From Kocuria marina (GTDB taxonomy: Bacteria > Actinomycetota > Actinomycetes > Actinomycetales > Micrococcaceae): a DNA stretch of 64,000 nucleotides. Both the position numbers and the translations under genes were made by a program. Shown here in pieces: positions 18,168 to 27,024 of the stretch (the stretch's first letter is position 1; the number at the start of each line of letters is the position of its first letter). The notes beneath the pieces were generated by a model. It did not search any database. It had not been told where the DNA came from and saw only the letters and a list, made by a program, of their open reading frames with translations. The stretch covers positions 152,929 through 216,928 of the forward strand of contig NZ_JROM01000011.1 of the NCBI RefSeq assembly GCF_000786655.1, read 5' to 3'.

Positions 18168-19517
18168 ATGACCGATCCTGGTAGGCCGCGGGACCGTGCC
18201 GCGCATCGCGCCGAGCGCAGTGGGCCGAGCAGCAAACTGCTGTTGTGGGCGGCACTCGCGATGGCCGCGCTGTTGCTTCTCGTCGCGGCGATCTTCTGGT
18301 TCCCTCGCAACGGCGACGACGCCGCGAGCGTCTCCCCGACCGACGGCGCCGGTTCCGGCGCGGCCACGGGAACGGGCGCATCGGGTGAGGCGAACGACGA
18401 CGCGCAAGCACCCGTCGTCGTCGGCCACGCGAACACCCGAGCGGGCACCTGGTCCGCCGTGCTCGCGGACCCGGCCGTGGAGCTCGGGCGCCCGAGCGAG
18501 GACGCGGGGACCCGCGGGCTGATCTCCCGGGCGTTGTGGGAGGCCCAGGACGACCGCGCGAACCGCAGCGCCACGGACGAGGCGCTCAAGCTGCGCGCGC
18601 GCACCGAGGGCGACGCCGCCCCCGTGCTCGCGGCCCCGGAGCGGTTGCAGCAGCTCGCCGATCACCCCTCCCCCGAGGCTCCCGCGTCCCCGGAGAACGC
18701 TGCGGTCGCCGCGGGCGCGGCGTCGGGCGGCCCGCAGCCGAACGCGACCGTGGTGACCCGGGCGCAGTGGGACGAGTACCACTCGCAGCACCCGGACACA
18801 CCCCTCGTGGCGAGCACCCCGGGAGACCGCCCCGCCGCGGACTCCCCCGCGGTGGACGACGACGCCCTTAAGCAGGCCCTGGGGCAGTGGGCCCACCTGG
18901 CCGAGCCGTTCCACGCGCTCGTGGCGATCGACGTGTCCGGGTCCATGGGCGCCCCGGTCTCCCCGGACGGCGCCACCCGCATGGACCTCACCAAGGCCGC
19001 GGCCACCACCGCCGTGACCCTGTTCCCGGAACACGACGCGCTCGGGGTCTGGGCGTTCGGCCACCGGCTGGACGGGGACAAGGACTACCGCGAGATCACC
19101 CCCGTGAGGGAGATGTCCGCCCCAGTTGACGGCATGACCCAGCGGGAGCGACTGGCCCAGGACGCCCAGGCGCTGAGCTACGTCCCGAAGGGGTACACCG
19201 GCCTGTACGACACCACGCTGGCCGCCTTCCGCAAGGTCCTGGACGACGACGCCCCGGACTCCCTCAAGACCGTGATCATCTTGACCGACGGCATCGACCA
19301 GGACCCCGATTCCCAGGGGTTGGACCACCTGTTGACCGCGCTCGAGAGCGAGCAGGACCCGAGCAACCCCGTGCGCATCATCACCGTGGGTATCTCCCAG
19401 GACGCGGACGAGGACGTGCTGCGCCGGATCTCAGAAGCCACCGGGGGCACCTCCCACATCGCACGCGCGCCCGAGGACATCCAAGAGGTGTTCGTCCAGG
19501 CGCTCACGGGGGCGTGA
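18168..19517 (+). CDS. Membrane-anchored VWA-domain protein
   Basis: The 449-aa protein has a basic cytoplasmic tail, one membrane helix (LLLWAALAMAALLLLVAAIF, ~25-45) and a large extracytoplasmic part. The C-terminal ~200 residues form a von Willebrand A domain with the MIDAS DVSGSMG (Asp ~255), a threonine-bearing TGLYDTT loop and IILTDGIDQDP. The middle (~70-235) has elements resembling a solute-binding-like segment followed by a long Pro/Asp linker. It likely binds a ligand or partner at the cell surface via Mg2+. The dispersed motif GACGACGCCGC lies at 18315-18325, just after the helix. The ATG at 18168 follows a GGGGGAAC site. Confidence 0.75.
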   Translation: MTDPGRPRDRAAHRAERSGPSSKLLLWAALAMAALLLLVAAIFWFPRNGDDAASVSPTDGAGSGAATGTGASGEANDDAQAPVVVGHANTRAGTWSAVLADPAVELGRPSEDAGTRGLISRALWEAQDDRANRSATDEALKLRARTEGDAAPVLAAPERLQQLADHPSPEAPASPENAAVAAGAASGGPQPNATVVTRAQWDEYHSQHPDTPLVASTPGDRPAADSPAVDDDALKQALGQWAHLAEPFHALVAIDVSGSMGAPVSPDGATRMDLTKAAATTAVTLFPEHDALGVWAFGHRLDGDKDYREITPVREMSAPVDGMTQRERLAQDAQALSYVPKGYTGLYDTTLAAFRKVLDDDAPDSLKTVIILTDGIDQDPDSQGLDHLLTALESEQDPSNPVRIITVGISQDADEDVLRRISEATGGTSHIARAPEDIQEVFVQALTGA

Positions 19518-19540
19518 GCCCGCGCACCCGAACCGCACGG

Positions 19541-21652
19541 TCAGGCAGTTGCCGTGCCCACCCGGGAGACCCGATCCTGACCCGACCGCTGCGCCCGCAA
19601 CAGGGCGTCCGCGGCGCGGATCAGTCCCAGGTGACTGAACGCCTGGGGGAAGTTGCCCGCCAGACGGTGCTGAGCGACGTCGTACTCTTCGGAGAGCAAG
19701 CCCAGGTCCGAGGCGAAACCCACGGTGGTGCGCATCAACCGCTGGGCGTCCTCGATGCGCCCGGAACGTGCGTACTGCTCGATGAGCCAGAACGTGCAGA
19801 TCAGGAACGGGTACTCCCGCCCGGACAGCCCGTCCATGGACGTGCCCGAATCGGTGGTGCGGTAGCGCCACACCTGTCCCTCCTCGCCCTGCAACTCGTG
19901 CTCGATCCGCTCCACGGTGCGCAGCATCGCGGGGTGGTCGGGCGCGATGAACCCGGTCTGCGGCAGCTGCAGGAGGGAGGCGTCCACCTCCGTGTTGTCG
20001 TAGGTCTGGGTGAAGTACCCGAGGTCCCGGTTGTCCCCCTTCTCCCAGATCTCACGGTGCAGACGATCGCGCATTCGCTTCCAGTGCGCCACGTCCCCCG
20101 TGAGCCCGTGTTCGGTCACGGCCCGGATGCCCTCGTTGAACGCGGCCCACATCATCACGCGGCCGTGGGTGAAGAAGTGGGGCTCCCCGCGCATCTCCCA
20201 GATCCCGTTGTCCGGTTCGTCCATGCGCAGCTCGCAGAAGCCCAACAGGTTGCACTGCAGACCCCACGAGTAGTCGTTCTCGGCCACGTCCGCGTCCCGC
20301 AGGGTGGCCAGCGCCATCATGACCTCGCCGGCCACATCCGCCTGGTACTGCTCCACCGCGCCGTTGCCGATCCGCACGGGCCGGGAGTTCTCGTAGCCGC
20401 TGAGGTGATCCAGCTCCCGTTCCGCGAGGTCCCGGCGCCCGTCCACGCCGTACATGATCTGCAGTTGTTGGGGGTCCCCGGCGACGGCGCGCAGCAGCCA
20501 GTCGCGCCACAGCAGCGCACCGTGCGTGTGCCGGTGTTCCACGAGCGCCTGGATGGTCAGGGCCGCGTCCCGCAACCACGTGTAGCGGTAGTCCCAGTTG
20601 CGCTCGCCCCCGAAGTCCTCGGGCAGTGCCGCGGTCGCGGCCGCCACGATCCCGCCGGTGCGGGCGTGGGTGAGTCCGCGCAACACGAGCAGGGAACGGG
20701 AGACGGCGCCGTCGAACTCGCCGTGGGACTCCACGTCCGAGGCCCAGTCGCGCCAGAAGTCCTCCGTGGCCCGCTGGGCGCTGTCCGGGTCCGCGGGGAC
20801 GGGCAGCTCCTCGTACGAGTGGCTCCACGTGAGCACCCAGTCCAGGCCCTCGCCCTCGTGCAGCGTGAACCGGCCACGGTGCCCCCGGCGGATCCCCTCC
20901 ACCACGCGGATGTCGCTGCCGGGATCGTGCTCACGGTGCAGCACCTCCACGGGGTTGCCCCCCGCGTCCTCCTCGTACGGTTCCAGGTCCGGGCCCGTGA
21001 GCAACAGGACGTCCGGACCGGCCACCGCCAGCAACCCGTGGTCCGCGCGGGACGTACTCAGCGCGATGCGCGCGGAGATCTCCCGCAGCAGCTTCTTGAA
21101 GTCCGGGTGCCGGCCGTGCTGCTCGCCGACTGTCGTGATTTCCGGGTTCGACGCCGCACGGCCGGGTTCCTCGGAGGTCCCCACCGGGTGGGGTTCGGTG
21201 GCGGAATCCCCCAACCGCGCCTCGTCCGGGTGCTGGGGGCGGTGGTTGCCCAGCTGCACGCGGCGCACCCACGGGATGACCTTGCCGTAGTCGAAGCGGA
21301 ACCGCAGATCGTGTTCCACCTCCGCGGTGCCCTCGAGACACGTGACGCGCCGGATCAGGTCCCCTCGGTCGTCACTGGGCGGCAGGAAATCGGTCACGCG
21401 CACCCGCCCGGTGGGGGTTCGCCACTCGGTCTCCAGCACGAAGGTGTCCGGGACGTAGCGGCGGGAGACCACGTGTCCGTCCACGGCGCTGAGTTTCCAG
21501 CGCCCGTTGCTCTCGTCGCCCAGCAGGGCGCAGAACACGGCGGGTGAATCGAAGCGCGGGAAGCACAACCAGTCCACGCTGCCGTCCCGGGACACCAACG
21601 GTCCGGTCTGCAGGTCCGCGAGCAGTGCGTAGTCCTCGAGCGGGGTACTCAT
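19541..21652 (-). CDS. GH15 glucoamylase/trehalase-like hydrolase (copy 1)
   Basis: The 703-aa cytoplasmic enzyme begins MSTPLEDYALLADLQTGPLV. It shows the GH15 (alpha/alpha)6 signatures LVSRDGSVDWLCFPRFDSPA, NWDYRYTWLRDAALTIQAL and EMRGEPHFFTHGRVMMWAAF. Actinobacterial homologues are known as trehalases or alpha-glucosidases. Compared with copy 2 it has a hydrophilic insertion around HRPQHPDEARLGDSATEPHP. It converges with the VWA gene, and a G6PDH gene is divergent 112 bp away. A role in trehalose or glycogen breakdown feeding glucose to that neighbour is plausible but inferred. The long upstream reading frame beyond 21652 is a shadow of the G6PDH gene. Confidence 0.88.
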   Translation of the reverse strand: MSTPLEDYALLADLQTGPLVSRDGSVDWLCFPRFDSPAVFCALLGDESNGRWKLSAVDGHVVSRRYVPDTFVLETEWRTPTGRVRVTDFLPPSDDRGDLIRRVTCLEGTAEVEHDLRFRFDYGKVIPWVRRVQLGNHRPQHPDEARLGDSATEPHPVGTSEEPGRAASNPEITTVGEQHGRHPDFKKLLREISARIALSTSRADHGLLAVAGPDVLLLTGPDLEPYEEDAGGNPVEVLHREHDPGSDIRVVEGIRRGHRGRFTLHEGEGLDWVLTWSHSYEELPVPADPDSAQRATEDFWRDWASDVESHGEFDGAVSRSLLVLRGLTHARTGGIVAAATAALPEDFGGERNWDYRYTWLRDAALTIQALVEHRHTHGALLWRDWLLRAVAGDPQQLQIMYGVDGRRDLAERELDHLSGYENSRPVRIGNGAVEQYQADVAGEVMMALATLRDADVAENDYSWGLQCNLLGFCELRMDEPDNGIWEMRGEPHFFTHGRVMMWAAFNEGIRAVTEHGLTGDVAHWKRMRDRLHREIWEKGDNRDLGYFTQTYDNTEVDASLLQLPQTGFIAPDHPAMLRTVERIEHELQGEEGQVWRYRTTDSGTSMDGLSGREYPFLICTFWLIEQYARSGRIEDAQRLMRTTVGFASDLGLLSEEYDVAQHRLAGNFPQAFSHLGLIRAADALLRAQRSGQDRVSRVGTATA

Positions 21653-21764
21653 GGGCTCATTGAACCACCGCCCCGTCGCGCCCGTCAGCGCCCGCTGGTT
21701 AACACGTGCGACCCCGCGGGTGGGCACCCGTGACACTCCTGATCCGGGGGCATACCGTGAGGGC

Positions 21765-23183
21765 ATGGAAGACATCAAGACCCTTGTGATCCTCGGCGGT
21801 TCCGGAGACCTCTCGGCGCGCCTGCTGCTGCCCGGCCTCGGAAGCCTCCTGCACCTGCAGCCGGAACGGGAGATGACCGTGATCGGCGCGGCCCTCGGCG
21901 AGTTCCCCGGCCCGCTGGGTCCGGACGACGACGTCCGTGGCGAGGACTGGCCCTCGACCGTCGCCAAGGCGTTCGCGTCCGTGGGTGCCTCCGGGCCCTC
22001 CGTGACGCACGCGCAGGAGACCACGCGCTGGGTCGACTGCGACGTGAGCGAGGCGTCCGACATGAGGTCCCTGCTCGACGACGTCGAGGGTCCCGTGTGC
22101 CTGTACTTCGCCCTGGCGCCGGCGATCACCCGCAAGGCGTGCGAGACGCTCGCGAGCCTGGAATCACTGCCGGACGGGCTGTACCTCGCGCTGGAGAAGC
22201 CCGTGGGGACCGACCTCGACTCCGCGCGCTCGCTCAACGCGCTCGTGGGCACCCTCGTGGACGAGGAACACACCTTCCGCGTGGACCACTTCCTGGGCAT
22301 GCCCGGGGTCCTGGACATCGCCGGGCTGCGCTTCGCCAACCGGATCCTGGAACCCGTGTGGAACCGCGAGAACGTGGAGTCCATCGAGATCGTCTTCGAC
22401 GAGACCCTGGGCCTCGAGGGCCGCGGTGACTTCTACGATGCGACGGGTGCGGCGCGGGACATGCTGCAGTCCCACCTGTTGCAGGTCATGGCGTTGACCA
22501 TGATGGACCCGCCCTCGCGCTTCGACCCCGTGGAGGTCCCGGCCAACACCGCCCACGTCCTGCGGGCCACGCGGCTGTGGGACCAGGAATCCGCCCGGCA
22601 CTCGGACGACGCGCACGAGATCACCCCCGTGGTGCGCGGGCGCTACACGGCCGGCACCGTGGGCGGTCACGACCTGCCGGACTACGCCTCCGAGAAGGGC
22701 GTGGACCCGTCCCGCGAGACCGAGACGTTCGCCCAGGTGACCCTGGAGGTGGACACGTGGCGCTGGAGCGGTGTCCCCGTGACCCTGCGCTCGGGCAAGG
22801 CGATCGGCAACCCCGCGCAACACATCCGCGTGAACTTCCGCAAGCCCCCGCACTCCTACCACGGCTGGCCGCAGCCCACGGCGGCGGACGCCCTGTCCGT
22901 GGGGTTCGAGGAGGAACACGTCCAGCTCGAACTCAACGTGGGCTCGCCGTACGACTCCCGCGGGATGAACCGGCTGACGCTGTCCAGCGCGACCCCCGAG
23001 CCGGGGCTCACGGCCTACGGCTCGGTGATGCGCTGGATCATGGCCGGGGACCCCACGTTCACCGTGCGCGCGGACGCCACCGAACAGGGCTGGCGGATCA
23101 TCGACCTGATCCAGCACGCGTACGACACCTCCGCGCCGCTGCGCGAGTACGCGGCGGGTTCGGGGGGTCCCGTTTCGCTCTGA
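21765..23183 (+). CDS. Glucose-6-phosphate dehydrogenase-like protein, atypical substrate motif
   Basis: The 472-aa protein has the NADP-binding start ILGGSGDLSARLLLPGL, LALEKPVGTDLDSARSLN, ANRILEPVWNRENVESIEI and QSHLLQVMALTMMDPPSR, all G6PDH landmarks. The substrate-binding motif normally read R-x-DHYLGKE is here RVDHFLGMPG (~172-181), with Met in place of the conserved Lys. That Lys contacts the sugar phosphate in known enzymes, so this could be a divergent paralogue or one with changed substrate. The canonical oxidative-pentose-pathway enzyme may lie elsewhere in the genome. The ATG at 21765 fits the family N-terminus; a strong terminator hairpin follows. Confidence 0.8.
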   Translation: MEDIKTLVILGGSGDLSARLLLPGLGSLLHLQPEREMTVIGAALGEFPGPLGPDDDVRGEDWPSTVAKAFASVGASGPSVTHAQETTRWVDCDVSEASDMRSLLDDVEGPVCLYFALAPAITRKACETLASLESLPDGLYLALEKPVGTDLDSARSLNALVGTLVDEEHTFRVDHFLGMPGVLDIAGLRFANRILEPVWNRENVESIEIVFDETLGLEGRGDFYDATGAARDMLQSHLLQVMALTMMDPPSRFDPVEVPANTAHVLRATRLWDQESARHSDDAHEITPVVRGRYTAGTVGGHDLPDYASEKGVDPSRETETFAQVTLEVDTWRWSGVPVTLRSGKAIGNPAQHIRVNFRKPPHSYHGWPQPTAADALSVGFEEEHVQLELNVGSPYDSRGMNRLTLSSATPEPGLTAYGSVMRWIMAGDPTFTVRADATEQGWRIIDLIQHAYDTSAPLREYAAGSGGPVSL

Positions 23184-23212
23184 GAGCTCGCTTGCGAGAG
23201 GGTGCCACCGAC

Positions 23213-23255
23213 GGCGCGAGCCGCGTGACCGATGATCGGTCACGCGGCTCGCGCC
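23213..23255. terminator. Bidirectional hairpin terminator between convergent G6PDH-like gene and putA
   Basis: A perfect 21-bp inverted repeat with a one-base centre. The arms begin GGCGCGAGCCGCGTGACC and end GGTCACGCGGCTCGCGCC. It lies between two convergent genes, which suits termination in both directions. There is no T-run, which is usual in very GC-rich actinobacteria. Confidence 0.88.
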
Positions 23256-23281
23256 ATGTCAGCGGATGCCCCGGAAGGGTC

Positions 23282-26200
23282 TCACCGGGACAGCTCGTCC
23301 ACCACCCGTTGCATGGACTGGCTGTGGTTGCCGAAGCGGTGCATCGTGATGGACACCGCTTGCTCGTGGAGCATGTACATCATCTCCACCCGACCGGAAC
23401 CCACCACGTGATCCGTGATCAGGGCGATGTCCGGGTGTTCGGCGCGCACGGCGTAGAGCTCGCGCAGGTCCTCATCGGTCCCGCCCCATGGTGAGATCAC
23501 GCGGACGCGAGCGCCGTGGCGGACGTCCAGAGCGGCGTCGTCCAGGGCGTCGATGTCCGAGAGCTGACCGAGCGGGCCCAGGGAGCCGGTGCCCAGGGCG
23601 TGCGCGAAGTCGGCGTCGGACGCCGGGTTGAGGACGGACGCGAAGAGCCCGTGCACCGCGTGCGGCAGGGACTGGGCGGCGCTGAGGACCACCTGCGAAC
23701 CCGAGCGCACCGCGGCGAGACCCACGCGCAGGACGTCCGTGAGGGACGCGCCTTCCTGCGCGCGCACCACCACGGTGCGGGGGCGGTAGCGGAACAGGTT
23801 GGCCTCGCTGAGCAGGGCCGTGGGGTCCTTGACCTGACCGAACTCGCGCTGCCACTCGGACTGGTCGGACTGCGCGGCGCGGCGCAACCACACGAGGTCC
23901 TCGTCCGAGACGAGTGGCGTGACCGAGTCCAGCGCGCGGTGCACGCGGGGGTCCAGGACCCACGCGCCGGCCGCGCCGCGATCGGTGCTCGTGGACGTGA
24001 AGCCCGCGCGCGTCCACCGACCCAGGGTGGCCAGGTAGTTGGGACCGCCCGCCTTGGCGCCCAGGCCCACGGACGAGCGCTTCCACCCGCCGAACGGCTG
24101 GCGCTGCACGATCGCACCCGTGATCCCGCGATTGACGTAGAGGTTGCCCGCCTGGACGGTGTCCACCCAGCGCAGGATCTCGTCCGCGTCCAGCGAGTGG
24201 ATGCCCGCGGTGAGCCCGTAGTCCGTGGCGTTCTGCAGTTCCACGGCGTGGTCCAGGTCCTCCGCGGCCATGAGCCCCAGCACGGGCCCGAAGCACTCGG
24301 TGAGGTGGAAGAAGGACCCCGGCTTCACACCGGTGCGGATCGCGGGACGCCACAACCGTCCGGTGTCATCCAGCTGCTTGGGCTCGATCAGCCATTCCTC
24401 GCCGGGTTCCAGCTCGGTCAGCGCACGCAGCAGCTTGTCGCCGGGCTGCTCCACGGTGGGGCCCACGCTCGCCTGCAGGTTCACGGGCCAGTCCACGACC
24501 ATGGAGGACGCCGCGTCCACGAGCTGGCGGCGGAACCGCTCGGACGTGGCCACGGACCCCACGAGGATCCCGAGCGACGCCGCGGAGCACTTCTGCCCCG
24601 CGTGACCGAACGCGCTGGACACCAGGTCCCACACCGCCTGGTCGCGGTCCGCGCTGGGCGTGATCACGAGCGCGTTCTTCCCGGAGGTCTCGGCCGTGAG
24701 GGGCCGCTCGGGATCCCAGGACGCGAACAGCTGCGCCGTCTCGTACGCGCCCGTGAGCACCACGCGTTCCACGTCCGGGTGGGAGATCAGCTGCTGACCG
24801 GCCTCCCCCTCCACGGGGGCCACGAGCTGCAGCACGTCCCGGGGCACACCGGCCTCCCACAGCGCCTCACACATGGCGGTGGAGCAGCGCCGCGATTCGG
24901 GCGAGGGCTTGTGGATCACGGCCGAACCCGTGGCCAGGGGCGCCACCGTGGTGCCCGTGGGGATGGCCAGCGGGAAGTTCCACGGCGGGGTCACCACGGT
25001 CACGGCGTGCGGCACGAAGTCCCCGCCGTCCACGGCGGCCAGCTCGAGCGCGCGCCGCGCGTAGTAACGGCAGAAGTCCACCGCTTCGGAGACCTCCGGA
25101 TCGCTCTGCTCCAACACCTTGCCGGTCTCCGCACCGGCCACGGCCATGAGGTGACCGCGGCGCGCGGCCAGGATGTCCCCGGCGCGGTTGAGGATCTCGG
25201 CGCGCTCGCGAGCGGGCGTGGCGGCCCACCGCTGCCCCGCGGCCTTGGCGGTGGCGACGACGTCGTTCACGGCCTCGACCGCATCCCCCGAGTTCTCCTC
25301 GACGTCCCGCAGCAGCTCCGGGACCGCCAGCGATTCGTACCACTGCGGGTCCCCGATGCGTTCGGCGATCTCCTCCGCCCACTTCTGGTTGGCGGGGACG
25401 GAGACGTCCGTGTCAGGTTCGTTGCGGAACGGCTCGTCCAGGGGGATCGTGGGGGTCTCCCCCGCGGTTTCCGCGCGGCGGTCCTGCACGCGCCGCGGGT
25501 CGAGCGCCTGGGGATCGTCCTCGAGGTCCGCGAGCGCCGCCCGGAACCGGGCCTCCTCGCGCTGGAAGACCCAGTTGTCCGGGCCCAGATCGAAGATCCC
25601 GGACATGAAGTTCTCGTTCGCGGAGTTCTCCTCGAGCCGGCGCACCAGGTAGGACACGGCGACGTCGAACTCCGCGGGCTTGACCGCCGGGACGTAGAGC
25701 AGCAACTGGCCCACGTCCTCGGAGACGGCGTCGCTCTGGTTGGTGGCCATGCCCTGGAGCATCTCGAACTCGATGCGGTCGGTGACACCGCGTTTCGCGG
25801 CGAGCAGGTGGGCGAACGCGATGTCGAAGAGGTTGTGTCCCGCGACCCCCAGGCGCATACCGCGCATGCGCTCGGGGTGGAACAGCCACGAGAGCACGCG
25901 CTTGTAGTTGGTGTCCGTGGCCTGCTTGGACTCCATGGTGGCCAGCGGCCAGCCGTGCATCTCCGCGTCCACGTTCTCCATGGCCAGGTTGGCACCCTTG
26001 ACCAGGCGCACCTTGATCTGGGCGCCGCCGTCCGCGACCCGGCGCGCGGACCACTCCGAGAGGCGTTCGACGGCGCTCAGCGCGTCCGGGAGGTAGGCCT
26101 GCACCACGATGCCGGCCTCGAGGTTCTTCAGCTGGGGCTTGTCCAGCAGCCGCTGGAAGACCTCCAGGGTCAGTTCGAGGTCCGAGTAGACCTCCATGTC

Positions 26201-26890
26201 CAGGTTGATGAACATGGTGCCCGTGCCCTTGGTGGCCGCGGTCTCGTACAGCGGCAACAGCCGCTCGACCACGCGCTCGGCGGTGCGATCGAAACCCCAG
26301 TGGGACAGTTGCGGCACCACGGAGGAGACCTTGAGGGAGACGTAGTCCACGTCCTCGCGGCGCAGCAGGCCCTCGGCGTCCGCGAGGTGCTTCTTGGCCT
26401 CGTCCTCACCGAGGACTTCCTCGCCCAACAGGTTGATGTTGAGCCGGTGCCCGTGCAACCGCAGGGCCTTGACGGACTTGCCGAACGGGCCGGGGCGGGC
26501 GTCCACGACCATGTGTCCCACCATTTGCCGCAACCGGGTGCGCGCCGCGGGGACCACCACGGAGGGCAGTACGCCGGACAGCGCCGTGCCCGCCTGGATC
26601 TGAGCCCGGTCCGCGGCGGGCATGGACTGGGGGGTCAACTTCGCGATGTCCTGCAGGGCCTTGGCCGCGGCCTTGGTGTCCTCGGTGCGGACCACGCGGT
26701 CCACGAATCCCACGGTGAACTCCAACCCGTTGGGGTCCTGGAGCACGGCGGCCAGTCGGTCCTCCGCGGGGTTCTTCTGGGTGTTCTTCCGCTGGTTCTC
26801 CTGCGCCCTGAGCAGCCACGTGCGCACGAGGTCCACGGCGGGATCGGCGAGGGCGTGAGGATCGGTTCCGGTATTGACGGTGCGTGCCAT
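23282..26890 (-). CDS. putA: Bifunctional proline dehydrogenase / P5C (glutamate semialdehyde) dehydrogenase
   Basis: The 1202-aa protein oxidises proline to P5C with FAD, then P5C to glutamate with NAD+. The N-terminal ~450 residues hold the ProDH barrel (EDVDYVSLKVSSVVP, FINLDMEVYSDLELTLEVF, IKVRLVKGANLAMENVDAEM). Residues ~545-1020 form the aldehyde dehydrogenase domain (PPWNFPLAIPTGTTVAPL, SGKNALVITPSADRDQAVW, FGHAGQKCSAASLGI with the catalytic Cys). A C-terminal ~180-residue region follows, including HGARVRVISPWGGTDEDL. A GGAGG site precedes the ATG at 26890. No ribbon-helix-helix DNA-binding domain is present, so it is not a self-repressing PutA. It sits alone between the terminator and the second GH15 gene. 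Confidence 0.94.
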   Translation of the reverse strand: MARTVNTGTDPHALADPAVDLVRTWLLRAQENQRKNTQKNPAEDRLAAVLQDPNGLEFTVGFVDRVVRTEDTKAAAKALQDIAKLTPQSMPAADRAQIQAGTALSGVLPSVVVPAARTRLRQMVGHMVVDARPGPFGKSVKALRLHGHRLNINLLGEEVLGEDEAKKHLADAEGLLRREDVDYVSLKVSSVVPQLSHWGFDRTAERVVERLLPLYETAATKGTGTMFINLDMEVYSDLELTLEVFQRLLDKPQLKNLEAGIVVQAYLPDALSAVERLSEWSARRVADGGAQIKVRLVKGANLAMENVDAEMHGWPLATMESKQATDTNYKRVLSWLFHPERMRGMRLGVAGHNLFDIAFAHLLAAKRGVTDRIEFEMLQGMATNQSDAVSEDVGQLLLYVPAVKPAEFDVAVSYLVRRLEENSANENFMSGIFDLGPDNWVFQREEARFRAALADLEDDPQALDPRRVQDRRAETAGETPTIPLDEPFRNEPDTDVSVPANQKWAEEIAERIGDPQWYESLAVPELLRDVEENSGDAVEAVNDVVATAKAAGQRWAATPARERAEILNRAGDILAARRGHLMAVAGAETGKVLEQSDPEVSEAVDFCRYYARRALELAAVDGGDFVPHAVTVVTPPWNFPLAIPTGTTVAPLATGSAVIHKPSPESRRCSTAMCEALWEAGVPRDVLQLVAPVEGEAGQQLISHPDVERVVLTGAYETAQLFASWDPERPLTAETSGKNALVITPSADRDQAVWDLVSSAFGHAGQKCSAASLGILVGSVATSERFRRQLVDAASSMVVDWPVNLQASVGPTVEQPGDKLLRALTELEPGEEWLIEPKQLDDTGRLWRPAIRTGVKPGSFFHLTECFGPVLGLMAAEDLDHAVELQNATDYGLTAGIHSLDADEILRWVDTVQAGNLYVNRGITGAIVQRQPFGGWKRSSVGLGAKAGGPNYLATLGRWTRAGFTSTSTDRGAAGAWVLDPRVHRALDSVTPLVSDEDLVWLRRAAQSDQSEWQREFGQVKDPTALLSEANLFRYRPRTVVVRAQEGASLTDVLRVGLAAVRSGSQVVLSAAQSLPHAVHGLFASVLNPASDADFAHALGTGSLGPLGQLSDIDALDDAALDVRHGARVRVISPWGGTDEDLRELYAVRAEHPDIALITDHVVGSGRVEMMYMLHEQAVSITMHRFGNHSQSMQRVVDELSR

Positions 26891-27024
26891 TGCAGCGCCT
26901 CCAAAGTCTCGGCCCGGGAAAGGTGCCGAGGCACTCCCTCGGCCACCAGCCGAGTCTCACCGGGCCCGGCGTGGCTGGTCCTCACACGCTATCGTGATCC
27001 CCGCCACGGCGAAGAATCGCCGGT

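Noticed and set aside
23532..23542. Motif copy in putA as an insertion
   Set aside because: It codes ALDDAALD in a part of PutA that could be native, so it is not counted as a clear insertion.
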